64,000 bases of DNA from NCBI GenBank assembly GCA_013299105.1, contig JAAFJY010000025.1, positions 58,236-122,235 of the forward strand. The letters run 5' to 3'. The position numbers and the translations under genes were made by a program. Below the pieces are notes generated by a model that saw only the letters and a program-made list of their open reading frames with translations, did no database searches and was not told the origin of the DNA. Below are positions 54,552-63,671 of this stretch, piece by piece. The stretch comes from Chitinophagales bacterium (GTDB lineage Bacteria; Bacteroidota; Bacteroidia; Chitinophagales; Saprospiraceae). Each line of letters begins with the position of its first letter. The stretch's first letter is position 1.

Positions 54552-54642
54552 TTGATGCAACTTCTGGATAGATGTGCGATGTGATTCAGGGGAGCGCATT
54601 TGGTCCCCGGACTGAAGTCCAGGGTTACACGATGCAGGATGT
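54552..54642 (+). repeat. family E REP-like repeat, copy 2
   Basis: It is the closest relative of copy 1 (3561-3648), with the identical core TCCCCGGACTGAAGTCCAGG and GTTACACGAT. The rest of 54643-54949 has no gene. It holds a CGTATCTCGTATGTCGTCTA segment (54818-54837) and a 14-bp tandem repeat CCATAATTCATAAC (54887-54914). Confidence 0.7.
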
Positions 54643-54949
54643 ATTTTCAGTATTAACTTGGCATTTGGGCAAACAAATCCGGCGGACCGCCCCTTTCATC
54701 CACCAATCTCTACGGCGTGCCCTATACTCGTAAATTGTAAGTAAAAAACCAATCCGGAGATACGAAAGCCCAAGCAAGCACAAATTCCCTCAGCGAGCCC
54801 CAAAATCATATGTCGTATCTCGTATGTCGTCTATCGTATGTAAATGATTCGGCCCCCATCCGCCAACCTCCACAGCGTGCCCCCACCCATAATTCATAAC
54901 CCATAATTCATAACTCACCTTATCTTTACGCTCTCAAAAGAAACAGAAT

Positions 54950-56854
54950 TTGCCACCCACGCCACTAGCCATCCTCCAACAGCACTGGGGCTATCCAGCC
55001 TTCAGGCCCCTGCAAGCCGAGATCATCGACTCGGTATTGGCGGGGCACGACACCCTGGCTTTGCTGCCCACGGGAGGGGGCAAGTCCCTGTGTTTTCAGG
55101 TGCCTGCTTTGTGCATGGAGGGGGTTTGCATCGTGGTTTCTCCGCTGATTGCGCTGATGAAAGACCAGGTGTACAACCTCCAAAAACGCGAAATCAACGC
55201 GGTAGCCATTTATTCGGGCATGGATTACCGCAGCATCGACCGCATCCTGGACAATTGCGTGTATGGCTCGGTGAAGTTCCTCTACCTCTCGCCCGAACGC
55301 CTAATGACCGACCTGGCCATTGAGCGCATCAAACGCATGAAAGTGAGCATGATCGCGGTGGACGAAGCGCACTGTATCTCGCAATGGGGTTACGATTTCA
55401 GGCCGCCCTACCTCGAAATAGCCCGCTTGCGTGAGGTTTTGCCAAAAAAAGTGCCCATCCTGGCGCTCACGGCCAGCGCTACAACCGATGTGGTGAAGGA
55501 TATTCAGGAAAAGTTGGAGTTCAAAAATCAGCAGGTTTTTGAAAGCGATTTTTCCCGGCCCAACCTGGCCTACATCGTGCGCCACAGCGAAGGCAAGGAC
55601 GAAAAGCTGCTGGAAATCCTACAAAAAGTACCCGGATCGGGGGTCGTGTATGTGCGCAACCGCAAGCGTACCCGCGAGGTCGCTGAGTACCTGCGCCGCA
55701 ACCGCATCTCCGCCGATTTTTACCACGCTGGCCTCACCCACCAGGAGCGCTCCACCCGACAAGATGCCTGGATTGCGGGCAAAATCCGGGTGATGGTGGC
55801 CACCAACGCCTTTGGCATGGGCATCGACAAGCCAGATGTGCGCAGCGTGGTACACTTGGAACTGCCCGATAGCCTGGAAGCCTATTTTCAGGAGGCTGGA
55901 CGGGCCGGGCGGGATGGCCAAAAATCCTTTGCGGTCTTGCTGTACAACCAAAACGACGCCCGTAACCTGGAGTACCAATTCGAGCAAGCCTTCCCCGAAT
56001 TGAGCGAAATCAAGCAAGTCTATCGCGCCCTGGGCAGTTATCTTCAACTGGCTACAGGTGCAGGACAGGGCGAAAGTTTTGACTTTGACTTGCCCGTTTT
56101 TTGCCAAAACTACCAACTGGAAAGCATCAAAGCCTTCAACGCTTTGCGGGTTTTGGAACAAGAGGGTTGGATCATGTTGTCCGAGTCGGTTTATACCCCC
56201 AGCACCCTGTGGATCAAGGTCAGCAAGGAGCAGTTGTACGATTACCAAATCCGCAACAAGCAACTCGACAAGCTCATCAAAAGTATCTTGCGCACTTACC
56301 AGGGCGTTTTCAGCCAGGCCATCCAGCTCAGTGAATCCAAACTGGCCAATTTTCTCAACACCAGCACCCAGCAGGTCAAAGCGGGCCTGAATGCCCTGCA
56401 CCAAGACGGCATTTTGGAGTACATCCCCCAAAAAGACAAGCCCCAACTGGTATTTTTGAAAGAGCGGATCGACGCCAACAACCTCAACATCGACCAAAAA
56501 CGCTACCTTTTTCGCAAAAATCGCCACCAGGAACGTATCAAAAAAGCCATCGCTTATGCCGAGCAGGAAATTTGCCGCAGCCAACAATTGTCCTGGTATT
56601 TTGGTCAAAAAGACGCCCAGCCCTGCGGCATTTGCGATTTATGCCTAGAGCGAAAACGCAAGGGACTGGATGACGACACCATCTTGCGTTTGAGGGAAAA
56701 AATCCTGCGCCTGCTGGACAGCGACAGCCTCAGTTACGCCGATTTGCTTTCGGCTTTTGCCCTCACCAGCCGCCAGGATGTGGTGGATACTTTGAATTTG
56801 CTTTTGCAGGAAGAAGAAGTGGAGGAGGTGGATGGGAAGCTGAAGTTGAGGTGA
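54950..56854 (+). CDS. recQ: ATP-dependent DNA helicase RecQ
   Basis: 634 residues with a TTG start. The family motif 0 (QQHWGYPAFRPLQAEII) begins at residue 10, so no later ATG can be the start. P-loop LPTGGGKS (about 39-46), DEAH box (about 138-141) and the aromatic loop CISQWGYDFRP are seen, then motifs V and VI (TNAFGMGIDKPDVRSVVH, QEAGRAGRDGQ). The zinc-binding cysteines are CRSQQLSWYFG and CGICDLC. The C-terminal winged-helix/HRDC-like part is short. It unwinds DNA 3' to 5' in recombinational repair. Confidence 0.95.
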   Translation: MPPTPLAILQQHWGYPAFRPLQAEIIDSVLAGHDTLALLPTGGGKSLCFQVPALCMEGVCIVVSPLIALMKDQVYNLQKREINAVAIYSGMDYRSIDRILDNCVYGSVKFLYLSPERLMTDLAIERIKRMKVSMIAVDEAHCISQWGYDFRPPYLEIARLREVLPKKVPILALTASATTDVVKDIQEKLEFKNQQVFESDFSRPNLAYIVRHSEGKDEKLLEILQKVPGSGVVYVRNRKRTREVAEYLRRNRISADFYHAGLTHQERSTRQDAWIAGKIRVMVATNAFGMGIDKPDVRSVVHLELPDSLEAYFQEAGRAGRDGQKSFAVLLYNQNDARNLEYQFEQAFPELSEIKQVYRALGSYLQLATGAGQGESFDFDLPVFCQNYQLESIKAFNALRVLEQEGWIMLSESVYTPSTLWIKVSKEQLYDYQIRNKQLDKLIKSILRTYQGVFSQAIQLSESKLANFLNTSTQQVKAGLNALHQDGILEYIPQKDKPQLVFLKERIDANNLNIDQKRYLFRKNRHQERIKKAIAYAEQEICRSQQLSWYFGQKDAQPCGICDLCLERKRKGLDDDTILRLREKILRLLDSDSLSYADLLSAFALTSRQDVVDTLNLLLQEEEVEEVDGKLKLR

Positions 56855-56883
56855 AAGCGCGGGCTGGTTTTTTAAGCCTTTTT

Positions 56884-57236
56884 TTGTAAGTTCTCAATCC
56901 ATTTCCAAGACAATCAAAAAGCCAGCTTTGGAGTACTTTGAGGGAGTTGTAAACGATCAGGTTGATCCCCGGCAGCTTTTCTGATACTTTAAACGGTCAC
57001 CCTAAAATCAATTTTCCACCGATCTTGAGGCGAGCAAAAGTTCGGAGAACTTTGACGTTTGTAGCCACAGCGACGGGGTCTCAATTGGCACTTCGGAGGA
57101 AGTGCGACGTTAAAAAATGCTTGCTAAACATCGCACTTCATCCGAAGTGCCCACATGACCTCGGCATATCGAGCTACAAACGTCTCACTTCTCCGAAGAA
57201 AAGCGTAATCATCGAATACGGATTGAGAACTTACAA
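56884..57236. mobile_element. fold-back element with 17-bp perfect ends (family D type)
   Basis: 353 bp. The ends TTGTAAGTTCTCAATCC (56884-56900) and its exact complement (57220-57236) are perfect. Inside, TTCGGAGAA...GACGTTTGTAGC (about 57041-57065) pairs with 57173-57199, and 57087-57107 pairs with 57131-57151 with one mismatch, so most of the right part folds on itself. The terminal sequence is shared with 44371-44588 and 62935-63157, but the interior is different. No frame of useful size is present. Confidence 0.75.
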
Positions 57237-57342
57237 GTCAAAAAATCCAAACCTTGAAACTCAGCATCAAATTAATGTGAATAGCCACTTGAAGTCCAAA
57301 TTGAGCTAAGAAATTAAACCAGGTAACAACGGTCTCTCCTTC

Positions 57343-59394
57343 TCAACTCCTCAACTTAACAGGCACCTCAACCACCCACCAAGCATCCTTGCCCGCTGGT
57401 GCCGAGGCGGGCGAACGGCCTGGCGCGCGATGGCGATCATTTTCCTGGCCCAAGTCCAATTCCAGGCCATTTTGTGCTGCAATGGCATCGTAAAATGGCG
57501 TAGTAGAAACGATTATTTTAAAAAGGTCCTCTACTTCTTCAATGCCTTTTTGCTTGTAACCCGCGTGTTTGAATACCGGAATCAATTTGAACTCGCGTTG
57601 GTTTTCGCGGAATTTGGCGTCCAAAGGATGGCCATTTGCACTTACCTTGTCGATGTGCGGGGTGTAATTTTGAATGCCATATAGGCTGTCCAGGTACAAA
57701 AAACGCACAAAATAATCTGTCCCGGTCGATTTCAGCCGCAAGGCAAAAGCGGGTTGCAGGTCAACACCATTGATCGTTTGGTGTGCCAAGTTGATGCTTT
57801 CTCCCGAAGGTAAAACCTGGTATTGATTCGGATCGATCAAGTCGTCCAATTCTACTGCGGGCAGGGCTTTACCTTCCACTTTCAACACTTCCAACTCAAT
57901 CGGTGGCAGCGTCGTATTGGGGCTTTTCAAGTCGTAGATCGCTCGCCAGCGGGCAAAAAACTCCAGGTCGATCAGGAAGTTTTCGGCCATTTTTTGCCGT
58001 AGGAACAAAGGCTGAATCTGTTCACCTTCTTGGTCTGGTAAATGCAAAACGTAGCAGCCCCCCAGTTCACTGACCAGGTAATCGGCGGTCTTGGCTTGGG
58101 CGGCATTTTGCAAACGAAACAAAATGGGGTTTTGAAACCCCTCCAGCGACAGGAGTTTGTTTTGCATGGCCGCCGGCAAATTCAAGCCGATGCTGATGCG
58201 GTTTGCGGCTGATTCGATCAGGGTGGCGGCAAAAACCTTTCCTTCGTCGTCCACATTGAAAGCCATTGGATCCAAAAGTGATTCGGTCGCCCTGGCTTCG
58301 ACGATTTTGACGCTGCGGCCATCTTCCAGGCGCACGATGCTATTGCCCATCGCAGTGGAAGAGGTTGCGATGCCACTCGTCGCGCCTGCATTCATCAGCC
58401 ATTCGGTTCCATCTCTGGATTGGCCGATTTGGTAAATGGCTTGGGGCGAAAGCAGGTTTTTAGCCAACACTTGAAGGTCACCGTCTTGCTCAACTTGCAG
58501 GTCGATTTGGGCTTGTTGTTCCGATACCCGTTTGCGCAGTACCCGGTCCACTTTTTGCAACAATTGCCGATAACTCAACTGCATCCCCCCATTGCGCAGC
58601 GCCTCGAACAAGCTGTAAGTAAAAGCCCCTCGGTATTCGCCGTTGAAGTTCTTTTCTTTGGCGGTTTGGTCGTCACGTGCGGCGGCGAGTTGTACAAAAC
58701 GGCCTGCTTTGAACGACCAGCCCGCCTTCAGTTGGGTCATGAAGGCGTTTTCAGTGAAGCCTTTTTCTGCGGCGTCCAAGTAGCCGATCATTTTTTGCAG
58801 AGGCAAAACGTGGGCTGGCGCGGGTTTTTCCATGCGCGATCGCACTTCGTCGGTTCTAACTCCGCTACCCGCGTGGCAGCAGTCCATCACGGCCAGGAAA
58901 TGGATATCGGGCTTGTCGTTTTGGTACTTGATGGCATGGGTTGCCTTCCAGATCAGGTACCGCAACTCTTTGTCGGCCAGGTCGTAGCCACCAGGCAGGC
59001 GGCTGTCAACGGCGAGAATGGTTTCCAGTTTTCCACTTGAGCTTTCTGTTTTCAGGCCATCAGGGGCATCTTGCTGCGAGCCGTGTCCACTGTAATAAAA
59101 AAAGAAAACATCATCCGTATTGGCTTTTTCCACATCGAAATGAGAGAAAGCCTGGATGATGTTTGCTCTGTCAGGGGCATCAAAACCAATTTTATCTAAA
59201 CCTACCTTGTTGATAATTAACAGATCGTCGGGGTGTGGGGCCAATAAAACGCGGTAGCTCACTTGCCATTCCTCGTTGCTGAGGGTCAACTCGTCGAAAA
59301 AGCGTTTCACATCCGCGACGTCATTGATACAACCTGAAAGTGGATTACTGGGATAAGCATTGATCCCAATTAATAATGCATGAATGGTAGGCAT
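57343..59394 (-). CDS. caspase-family peptidase (metacaspase-like, C14)
   Basis: 683 residues. The N-terminal caspase-like domain (about 1-300) has ALLIGINAYPSNPLSGCIND at the start, catalytic His104 in FFFYYSGHGSQQ and catalytic Cys in VMDCCHAGSG (Cys173), both intact. The long C-terminal part (about 310-683) is beta-rich with no recognised domain. There is no signal peptide. Prokaryotic metacaspase-like enzymes usually cut after Arg or Lys and appear in signalling, cell-death and surface processes. No obvious partner gene is next to it. Confidence 0.9.
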   Translation of the reverse strand: MPTIHALLIGINAYPSNPLSGCINDVADVKRFFDELTLSNEEWQVSYRVLLAPHPDDLLIINKVGLDKIGFDAPDRANIIQAFSHFDVEKANTDDVFFFYYSGHGSQQDAPDGLKTESSSGKLETILAVDSRLPGGYDLADKELRYLIWKATHAIKYQNDKPDIHFLAVMDCCHAGSGVRTDEVRSRMEKPAPAHVLPLQKMIGYLDAAEKGFTENAFMTQLKAGWSFKAGRFVQLAAARDDQTAKEKNFNGEYRGAFTYSLFEALRNGGMQLSYRQLLQKVDRVLRKRVSEQQAQIDLQVEQDGDLQVLAKNLLSPQAIYQIGQSRDGTEWLMNAGATSGIATSSTAMGNSIVRLEDGRSVKIVEARATESLLDPMAFNVDDEGKVFAATLIESAANRISIGLNLPAAMQNKLLSLEGFQNPILFRLQNAAQAKTADYLVSELGGCYVLHLPDQEGEQIQPLFLRQKMAENFLIDLEFFARWRAIYDLKSPNTTLPPIELEVLKVEGKALPAVELDDLIDPNQYQVLPSGESINLAHQTINGVDLQPAFALRLKSTGTDYFVRFLYLDSLYGIQNYTPHIDKVSANGHPLDAKFRENQREFKLIPVFKHAGYKQKGIEEVEDLFKIIVSTTPFYDAIAAQNGLELDLGQENDRHRAPGRSPASAPAGKDAWWVVEVPVKLRS

Positions 59395-59792
59395 GAATTG
59401 GGTGCTTTAGGTACGTGGAGGGGACCAGCGGGCAAGTCAACTCAGGGCCAAATATAGGGAAAAACAGGGGAAACTTATTAGCTTTGGAAATAGCAAGAAT
59501 GCTCATTCTGCAGAAATAAGTCAAAAATAAGCACCATGATAAGGGAGATGTAAAGTAGATGGGAAGATATGTGATTAAAGGTAGTGAACTTACATGGTCC
59601 AAGCATAAATTTTAACTTTTGCCCCAAAGGCTTTTTGGCTTAATTAGCAAATGTTAATTTCACGCACTACGTGCACATAATAAAGTAAAAAAATAGCAAG
59701 CCCCAAATAGAAATACTTGTGCAAATAATTCAATCAATCATACATTTCTACTGTTCTTCAAAAGTTAAACTTGAAAAGGTCATAGTGCTTGA
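59395..59792. other. intergenic stretch without recognised content
   Basis: This is an A+T-rich region between the caspase-family gene and the LytTR gene (both on the minus strand). I see no gene, no repeat shared with the rest of the window, and no convincing terminator. Confidence 0.5.
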
Positions 59793-60485
59793 TCATTTCT
59801 TATTGGTCCCCAACAAACGCTTTTCCAACTCCTCGCGGTAGCTGCTGGCCAAGGGAATTTCTTTGTTCCCCACCTTTACTTGCTGCCTTTCCAATTTTTG
59901 TACCGCAGCCAAGGCAACAATGTAAGACTTGTGTACCCTATAAAATAGGCCTTCGGGCAATTGGGCCAGCATGTCACTCAGGGTCATCCGGGTAGTGATG
60001 CGGCGCTCGCGTTCGTAGATAAAAAGTAAGTTGGTATCGGATTGGATGTACAAAACCTCATCCAAATTTACCCTCACCCAATCGAAACCTTCTTTGACAA
60101 AAATAGTAGTCGGGCTGGTTTTGCTGCTTGGTAATAACTCTTGCGCATGGGAACAAGCCTGCAAAAACCGCGAAAACTCAATGGGTTTGAGCAAATAGTC
60201 GATTGCCTGCACTGCAAATCCATCCAGCGCATAATCGGAATAAGCTGTGCAAAAAATCACCGAGATGTTGCGTTGTTTGAGCCATTTTGCCAGTTCAGTC
60301 CCCAACATATCGGGCATTTGGATGTCGAGAAATACCAGGTCGATGCTGTTGTTCAGCAAAAAAGCCATCGCCTCGGCAGGGCTGTGAAAAGCGGCTTTCA
60401 AGTCCAAAAATGGCACTTTGCCAGCGTGGTATTGCAAAACCTGGCAAGCGGAGGGTTCGTCGTCGATGACTATTGCTCGGATCAT
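59793..60485 (-). CDS. LytTR-type response regulator
   Basis: 230 residues from the ATG at 60485 (MIRAIVIDDEPSACQ). The receiver domain (about 1-120) has acid pocket IDDE, phosphorylatable Asp in LVFLDIQMPDMLG, CTAYSDYALDGF and the lysine in DYLLKPIEF. The LytTR DNA-binding domain (about 130-230) shows ILFVKEGFDWVRV-like strands, YIQSDTNLLFIY and FYRVHKSYIVAL. It pairs with the sensor kinase gene immediately upstream. A GTTGAGGAGTTGAAAAATTG tract fills the 49-bp gap. Confidence 0.93.
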   Translation of the reverse strand: MIRAIVIDDEPSACQVLQYHAGKVPFLDLKAAFHSPAEAMAFLLNNSIDLVFLDIQMPDMLGTELAKWLKQRNISVIFCTAYSDYALDGFAVQAIDYLLKPIEFSRFLQACSHAQELLPSSKTSPTTIFVKEGFDWVRVNLDEVLYIQSDTNLLFIYERERRITTRMTLSDMLAQLPEGLFYRVHKSYIVALAAVQKLERQQVKVGNKEIPLASSYREELEKRLLGTNKK

Positions 60486-60534
60486 TATTTTAGTTGAGGA
60501 GTTGAAAAATTGAGGAGTTGAAAAAACCTCCACA

Positions 60535-61551
60535 TTATAATTGAATTCTTAATTGCACTCTAAAAACTGTGGCTTCTCCAACAATGTTCAAAGTATGCCT
60601 TTGCGGGTAGAGCAAGTCCAACCGTTGTTGAACATTGGCGATCCCGGTGCCGTGCCCATCTGGTGTTGTCTTGCGGCTGGGAATGCTGTTTTTTACGGTG
60701 AAAATCAATTCTGCTGGCTGCACTTTTAGTACAATGTCCACAAAACTGTTTTGCTCCAAACTGATGCCGTACTGAAAAGCATTTTCCACAAAGGGAATCA
60801 ACAGCAAAGGGGGGATTTTCGCAGGTCTGTCGCTCGATTCAAAAATGCATTCGACCTGCAATTTTTCAGAAATGGGCAAGCGGGCGGTTTGCAAATCGAG
60901 GTAAGCTTTCAAAAAGCTGATTTCCTGGTCCAGGCTGATGAACTCCTGCCTTGCATCCACGATGCTGAAACGCAACAAGTTGGACAACTTGGTCACCAAC
61001 TCAGCCGTGCCTTCATCTCCATTTTGTAAAGCGGAGTTGAAAATCGTATTCAAAGTATTGAACAAAAAATGCGGCTTGATCTGGGCTTGCAGCACTTGCA
61101 ACTCGGCCTCGCTTTTCTCTTTGCGCAATTGCAGTTGTGCCCTCCTGGTACGCAAGTAATCGAAGAAAAAAGCGTAAGCCAGGATGAAAGCGAGCAGCAA
61201 GAGGCTCAACAGCACGTTTTCATCACCGTATTCGGGGTCGAAATCGGTTCTCCACTGAAAATACAACAAAAGCAAAAGTCCCAAAACGCCAACACAGCCG
61301 GGATACAGACCCCGCAAGGGATGGAACGGAGTTCGATAAAAAAATCGAAACACCAAGTGGTATTGCGCAAAAGCCAAAGCCCACAACAAAGCCAATTGCA
61401 GCAAATTACCCAAAATGTAGGGCAAAAAACTAGAGAAATGAATGGGGGCTTCCCCCAGTTGTCGAAACGCCAACACAAAGGTGTAGCCCATACTCGCCAA
61501 GGCAATGAGCAACAAGAACAACCCAAGCCAGGTCCAGGCTTTTCCTTTCAT
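60535..61551 (-). CDS. LytS/YehU-type sensor histidine kinase
   Basis: 338 residues. Four hydrophobic helices occupy about 8-130, with a short helical linker. The His-kinase region has the phospho-acceptor in LQAQIKPHFLFNTLNTIFNS, and an ATPase domain with LLIPFVENAFQYGI (N box) and GHGTGIANVQQRLDLLYP (G box). It lacks a separate sensor domain, so the signal is probably sensed in or near the membrane. It forms a two-component system with the LytTR regulator downstream, and may be co-transcribed with the two small genes before it. Confidence 0.92.
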   Translation of the reverse strand: MKGKAWTWLGLFLLLIALASMGYTFVLAFRQLGEAPIHFSSFLPYILGNLLQLALLWALAFAQYHLVFRFFYRTPFHPLRGLYPGCVGVLGLLLLLYFQWRTDFDPEYGDENVLLSLLLLAFILAYAFFFDYLRTRRAQLQLRKEKSEAELQVLQAQIKPHFLFNTLNTIFNSALQNGDEGTAELVTKLSNLLRFSIVDARQEFISLDQEISFLKAYLDLQTARLPISEKLQVECIFESSDRPAKIPPLLLIPFVENAFQYGISLEQNSFVDIVLKVQPAELIFTVKNSIPSRKTTPDGHGTGIANVQQRLDLLYPQRHTLNIVGEATVFRVQLRIQL

Positions 61552-61558
61552 TGATCAG

Positions 61559-61966
61559 TTAGTCTTTTTTGGGTAAAGTGAGGACCAGCCCTTTGCATTT
61601 TTTCATTTCCAATTGGGCTTTTTCGGGCTCCATCAGGATTAAACGTAGGTATTTTTGCATAAAATCAACTTCTTCCTGGCCTTTGATGAAGTACTTTTTG
61701 CCCGCTTCAACGTCCAGTTTCAACACACGGGTGACGGCCAACCAAGCGCTTGATTGGATTTGAACTTGGCCACTTGGCACTTCGATCACAAAGTACTGAT
61801 TGGGTATCAAAGCTTGTGAAAGCGTTTGTCCATTGATACTGATGTCAAAACCTGTACCCATGAATTCCTTTTTGCGGTAAAGTACCAAGGTAGCTTTTGT
61901 GTCGTCCTCATCCGCTGAACAAAGCAAACCGAGAAAGCCAACGATGAAAAGAAGTAAGTGGTTCAT
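61559..61966 (-). CDS. small exported protein, DUF2846-like
   Basis: 135 residues with signal peptide (LLLFIVGFLGLLCSA). The rest (TLVLYRKKEFMGTGFDISINGQ, QYFVIEVPSGQVQIQSS, LKLDVEAGKKYFIKG) fits the DUF2846-type beta domain found in periplasmic or lipoprotein contexts. It overlaps the upstream gene by 4 bp (ATGA) and lies 7 bp before the histidine kinase, so all four genes at 59793-62670 probably form one operon. Confidence 0.7.
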   Translation of the reverse strand: MNHLLLFIVGFLGLLCSADEDDTKATLVLYRKKEFMGTGFDISINGQTLSQALIPNQYFVIEVPSGQVQIQSSAWLAVTRVLKLDVEAGKKYFIKGQEEVDFMQKYLRLILMEPEKAQLEMKKCKGLVLTLPKKD

Positions 61967-62670
61967 CGTTTTTTGAAATTTCTGACGAACATCACACTTC
62001 CTTGAAAATAAAGTAGGCCGAAGCGGTCTTGGGGTGCATTTGTAAATTGAACAGAAACTCCTTCCCAGGTTTTTGGCTTATTACCCATATGATAACCAAG
62101 GCGGTAGGAGAAACCCAATGACCGGGTCCTCCGCTCTCGATCATGCAAACCAATGCTGAAATTAAAAGCGCCCCCCTCATTTATAAAATCCACTTGGCGA
62201 TAACGTTCGTTCAAGGCATCCCGAAAATCAATACTGCGGTCTGGTTCTCGTTGGCTGACCGCCAAGCGATGGCTATATGCCCCGTATCCAACTCCAATAT
62301 TGAAGCGATAGCGAGGAGACTTGATAATGGTTTGTTCGAGCGAAAAACCACCAAACGACAAATACTGGCTAACCTGTTCATTAGAAGTACCGACAGAAAT
62401 ACCTGCATTTGCAAGCAACATGGTATTGCGCAGACGAAAGCCAGTGTTTGTAAAAATGTAAGGGGAAATCGGGGAGTATCCATCCCCCGATTGCCTGATA
62501 AATCTTTGTATGTTGGGGCTAGCGTTGAAGGCAAGATTAGCAAGAAAGCTACTTTCTACCCATAGCCCATATTTCCAGTCATCACTAGTTTCATCAACTG
62601 GTTCGTCCTGTTGGGCAACAGCGAGATTCAGGCTCAAAAGCAAAAGGTAAAATGTGATAAGTGTCTTCAT
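61963..62670 (-). CDS. outer-membrane protein of unknown function
   Basis: 235 residues with signal peptide (MKTLITFYLLLLSLNLAVAQ). The rest looks like an 8- to 10-strand barrel (FTNTGFRLRNTMLLANAGISVG, RYRFNIGVGYGAYSHRL, RSLGFSYRLGYHMG, GSVMFVRNFKKR). It is the first gene of the signalling operon and may be its sensor accessory or an output (inference). Confidence 0.7.
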   Translation of the reverse strand: MKTLITFYLLLLSLNLAVAQQDEPVDETSDDWKYGLWVESSFLANLAFNASPNIQRFIRQSGDGYSPISPYIFTNTGFRLRNTMLLANAGISVGTSNEQVSQYLSFGGFSLEQTIIKSPRYRFNIGVGYGAYSHRLAVSQREPDRSIDFRDALNERYRQVDFINEGGAFNFSIGLHDRERRTRSLGFSYRLGYHMGNKPKTWEGVSVQFTNAPQDRFGLLYFQGSVMFVRNFKKR

Positions 62671-62693
62671 GGTGTACCTGTTTTTTATGAAGA

Positions 62694-62720
62694 CAAAGCT
62701 ATGGCGGGATCAAATAGCAA
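62694..62720 (-). promoter_or_regulatory. candidate promoter of the 62.7-59.8 kb operon
   Basis: On the minus strand TTG (62720-62718), 16 bases, TAGCTTTG (62701-62694), 24 bp before the start codon. The spacing is a little short. Confidence 0.5.
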
Positions 62721-62828
62721 GTTTGAGGATGTGGGCAACAGCCATTTTGGCGTGGGCAAAGTGAGATTTGGTGTGGGGAAAACCCTTACTAAAATTTAGA
62801 ATTGGTGTAGGTAAGCTTTTACAGTTTT

Positions 62829-62911
62829 AGATAGATGCGCGATGGAATGGGTAGGGGCCTTGTCCCCGAGCTGAAGCCCAGGGTTACACCATGCTAGATG
62901 TCATTTTTACA
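62829..62911 (+). repeat. family E REP-like repeat, copy 3 (diverged)
   Basis: TGTCCCCGAGCTGAAGCCCA and GGGTTACACCATG match the other copies with compensated changes in the palindrome (AGCTGAAGCC for GGACTGAAGTCC). Confidence 0.6.
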
Positions 62912-62934
62912 TTCATTTTAAATCGAACCAGTAG

Positions 62935-63157
62935 AGTAAGTAACTTTCTTTGTCTAGGCAAGAATGGCAAGCTCTCGTAAGCACTTTGTAAACGTGCGCA
63001 AGCACGGTGTCGGTCAATAGACCTGATACCAGCACAACGCTCAATTGACGCAGGTTTACGGTCTCTGACTGGAGGCTGGTTCACGGTCTCTGACCTGAAC
63101 CATCTTGCACGCGTTTGTAACGCGTAAACAGATCTTCAGTGGATTGAGCACTTACAA
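62935..63157 (-). mobile_element. family D element, copy 4
   Basis: A reversed relative of 44371-44588 along most of its length: TTTCTTTGTCTAGGCA, the GGTGTCGGTCA block, ACGCGTTTGTAACGCGTAAA, then GATCTTCAGTGGATTGAG and CACTTACAA at the end (one change in the terminal repeat). Confidence 0.7.
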
Positions 63158-63254
63158 AAAAGGAGCACAACTTCCTCTCATTCAATTGATTAAACAGGTG
63201 ATTTTCTTTTTCCTCTAACTCCAAATACGTCCACCTTATTTTTTTTAAGCTCCA
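63158..63254 (-). mobile_element. family B element, truncated copy 4
   Basis: On the minus strand it begins GGAGCTTAAAAAAAATAAGG and runs to AGGAAGTTGTGCTCC, then stops exactly where the family D copy begins. The other end of family B is missing. Confidence 0.65.
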
Positions 63255-63359
63255 CCGTTACATTGTATTTATTTTCTATAAAACCAACTTTTTTAAGTTA
63301 CGCGAACGCACGCTCATGCGTGCGCTCGTGTGCAAGCGGTTACAAGAACTATCTGAATA

Positions 63360-63470
63360 ACGATGACGCGGATTTTCGCGGATTTCCAGCATGACTTTAA
63401 CCGTTACCTTGACATGAATGTGTCTTAAAACTGGAAAGGTTTATTTTTGACCCTTTACTAAATGTGAGCA
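63360..63470 (+). repeat. family A relic
   Basis: TTTCCAGCATGAC and AAAGGTTTATTTTTGA match the right end of family A copy 2 (44270-44357). The rest of the element is absent. Confidence 0.6.
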
Positions 63471-63504
63471 GGATTAGTTTTTACTCAATATCATGCTTTC
63501 ATAT

Positions 63505-63671
63505 TTTAGCACATGCTTGAAATTATCTGCTAAAAAACGGCCCAATTTCACTACTATTCGTGGGTAAAATGCTCATTGCGCGCCGAATAAGCGACTTTTT
63601 CTGCTACATTTCACAAAAGAGTTGGTTGAAATTTGACTTGTTTCATGGCTAAGCCTCCAATATTTTAACCT
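63505..63671 (-). mobile_element. family C element, copy 4
   Basis: It shares TTTAGCACATG at one end (as in copy 2), GGGTAAAATGCTCATT in the middle and AAGCCTCCAATATTTTAA at the other end (as in copy 1, reversed). It is more diverged than copies 1 and 3. Confidence 0.65.

Noticed and set aside
62820..63671. CRISPR array or integron in the repeat island
   Set aside because: The repeats belong to five different families with no regular spacing or spacers, and there is no cas or integrase gene.
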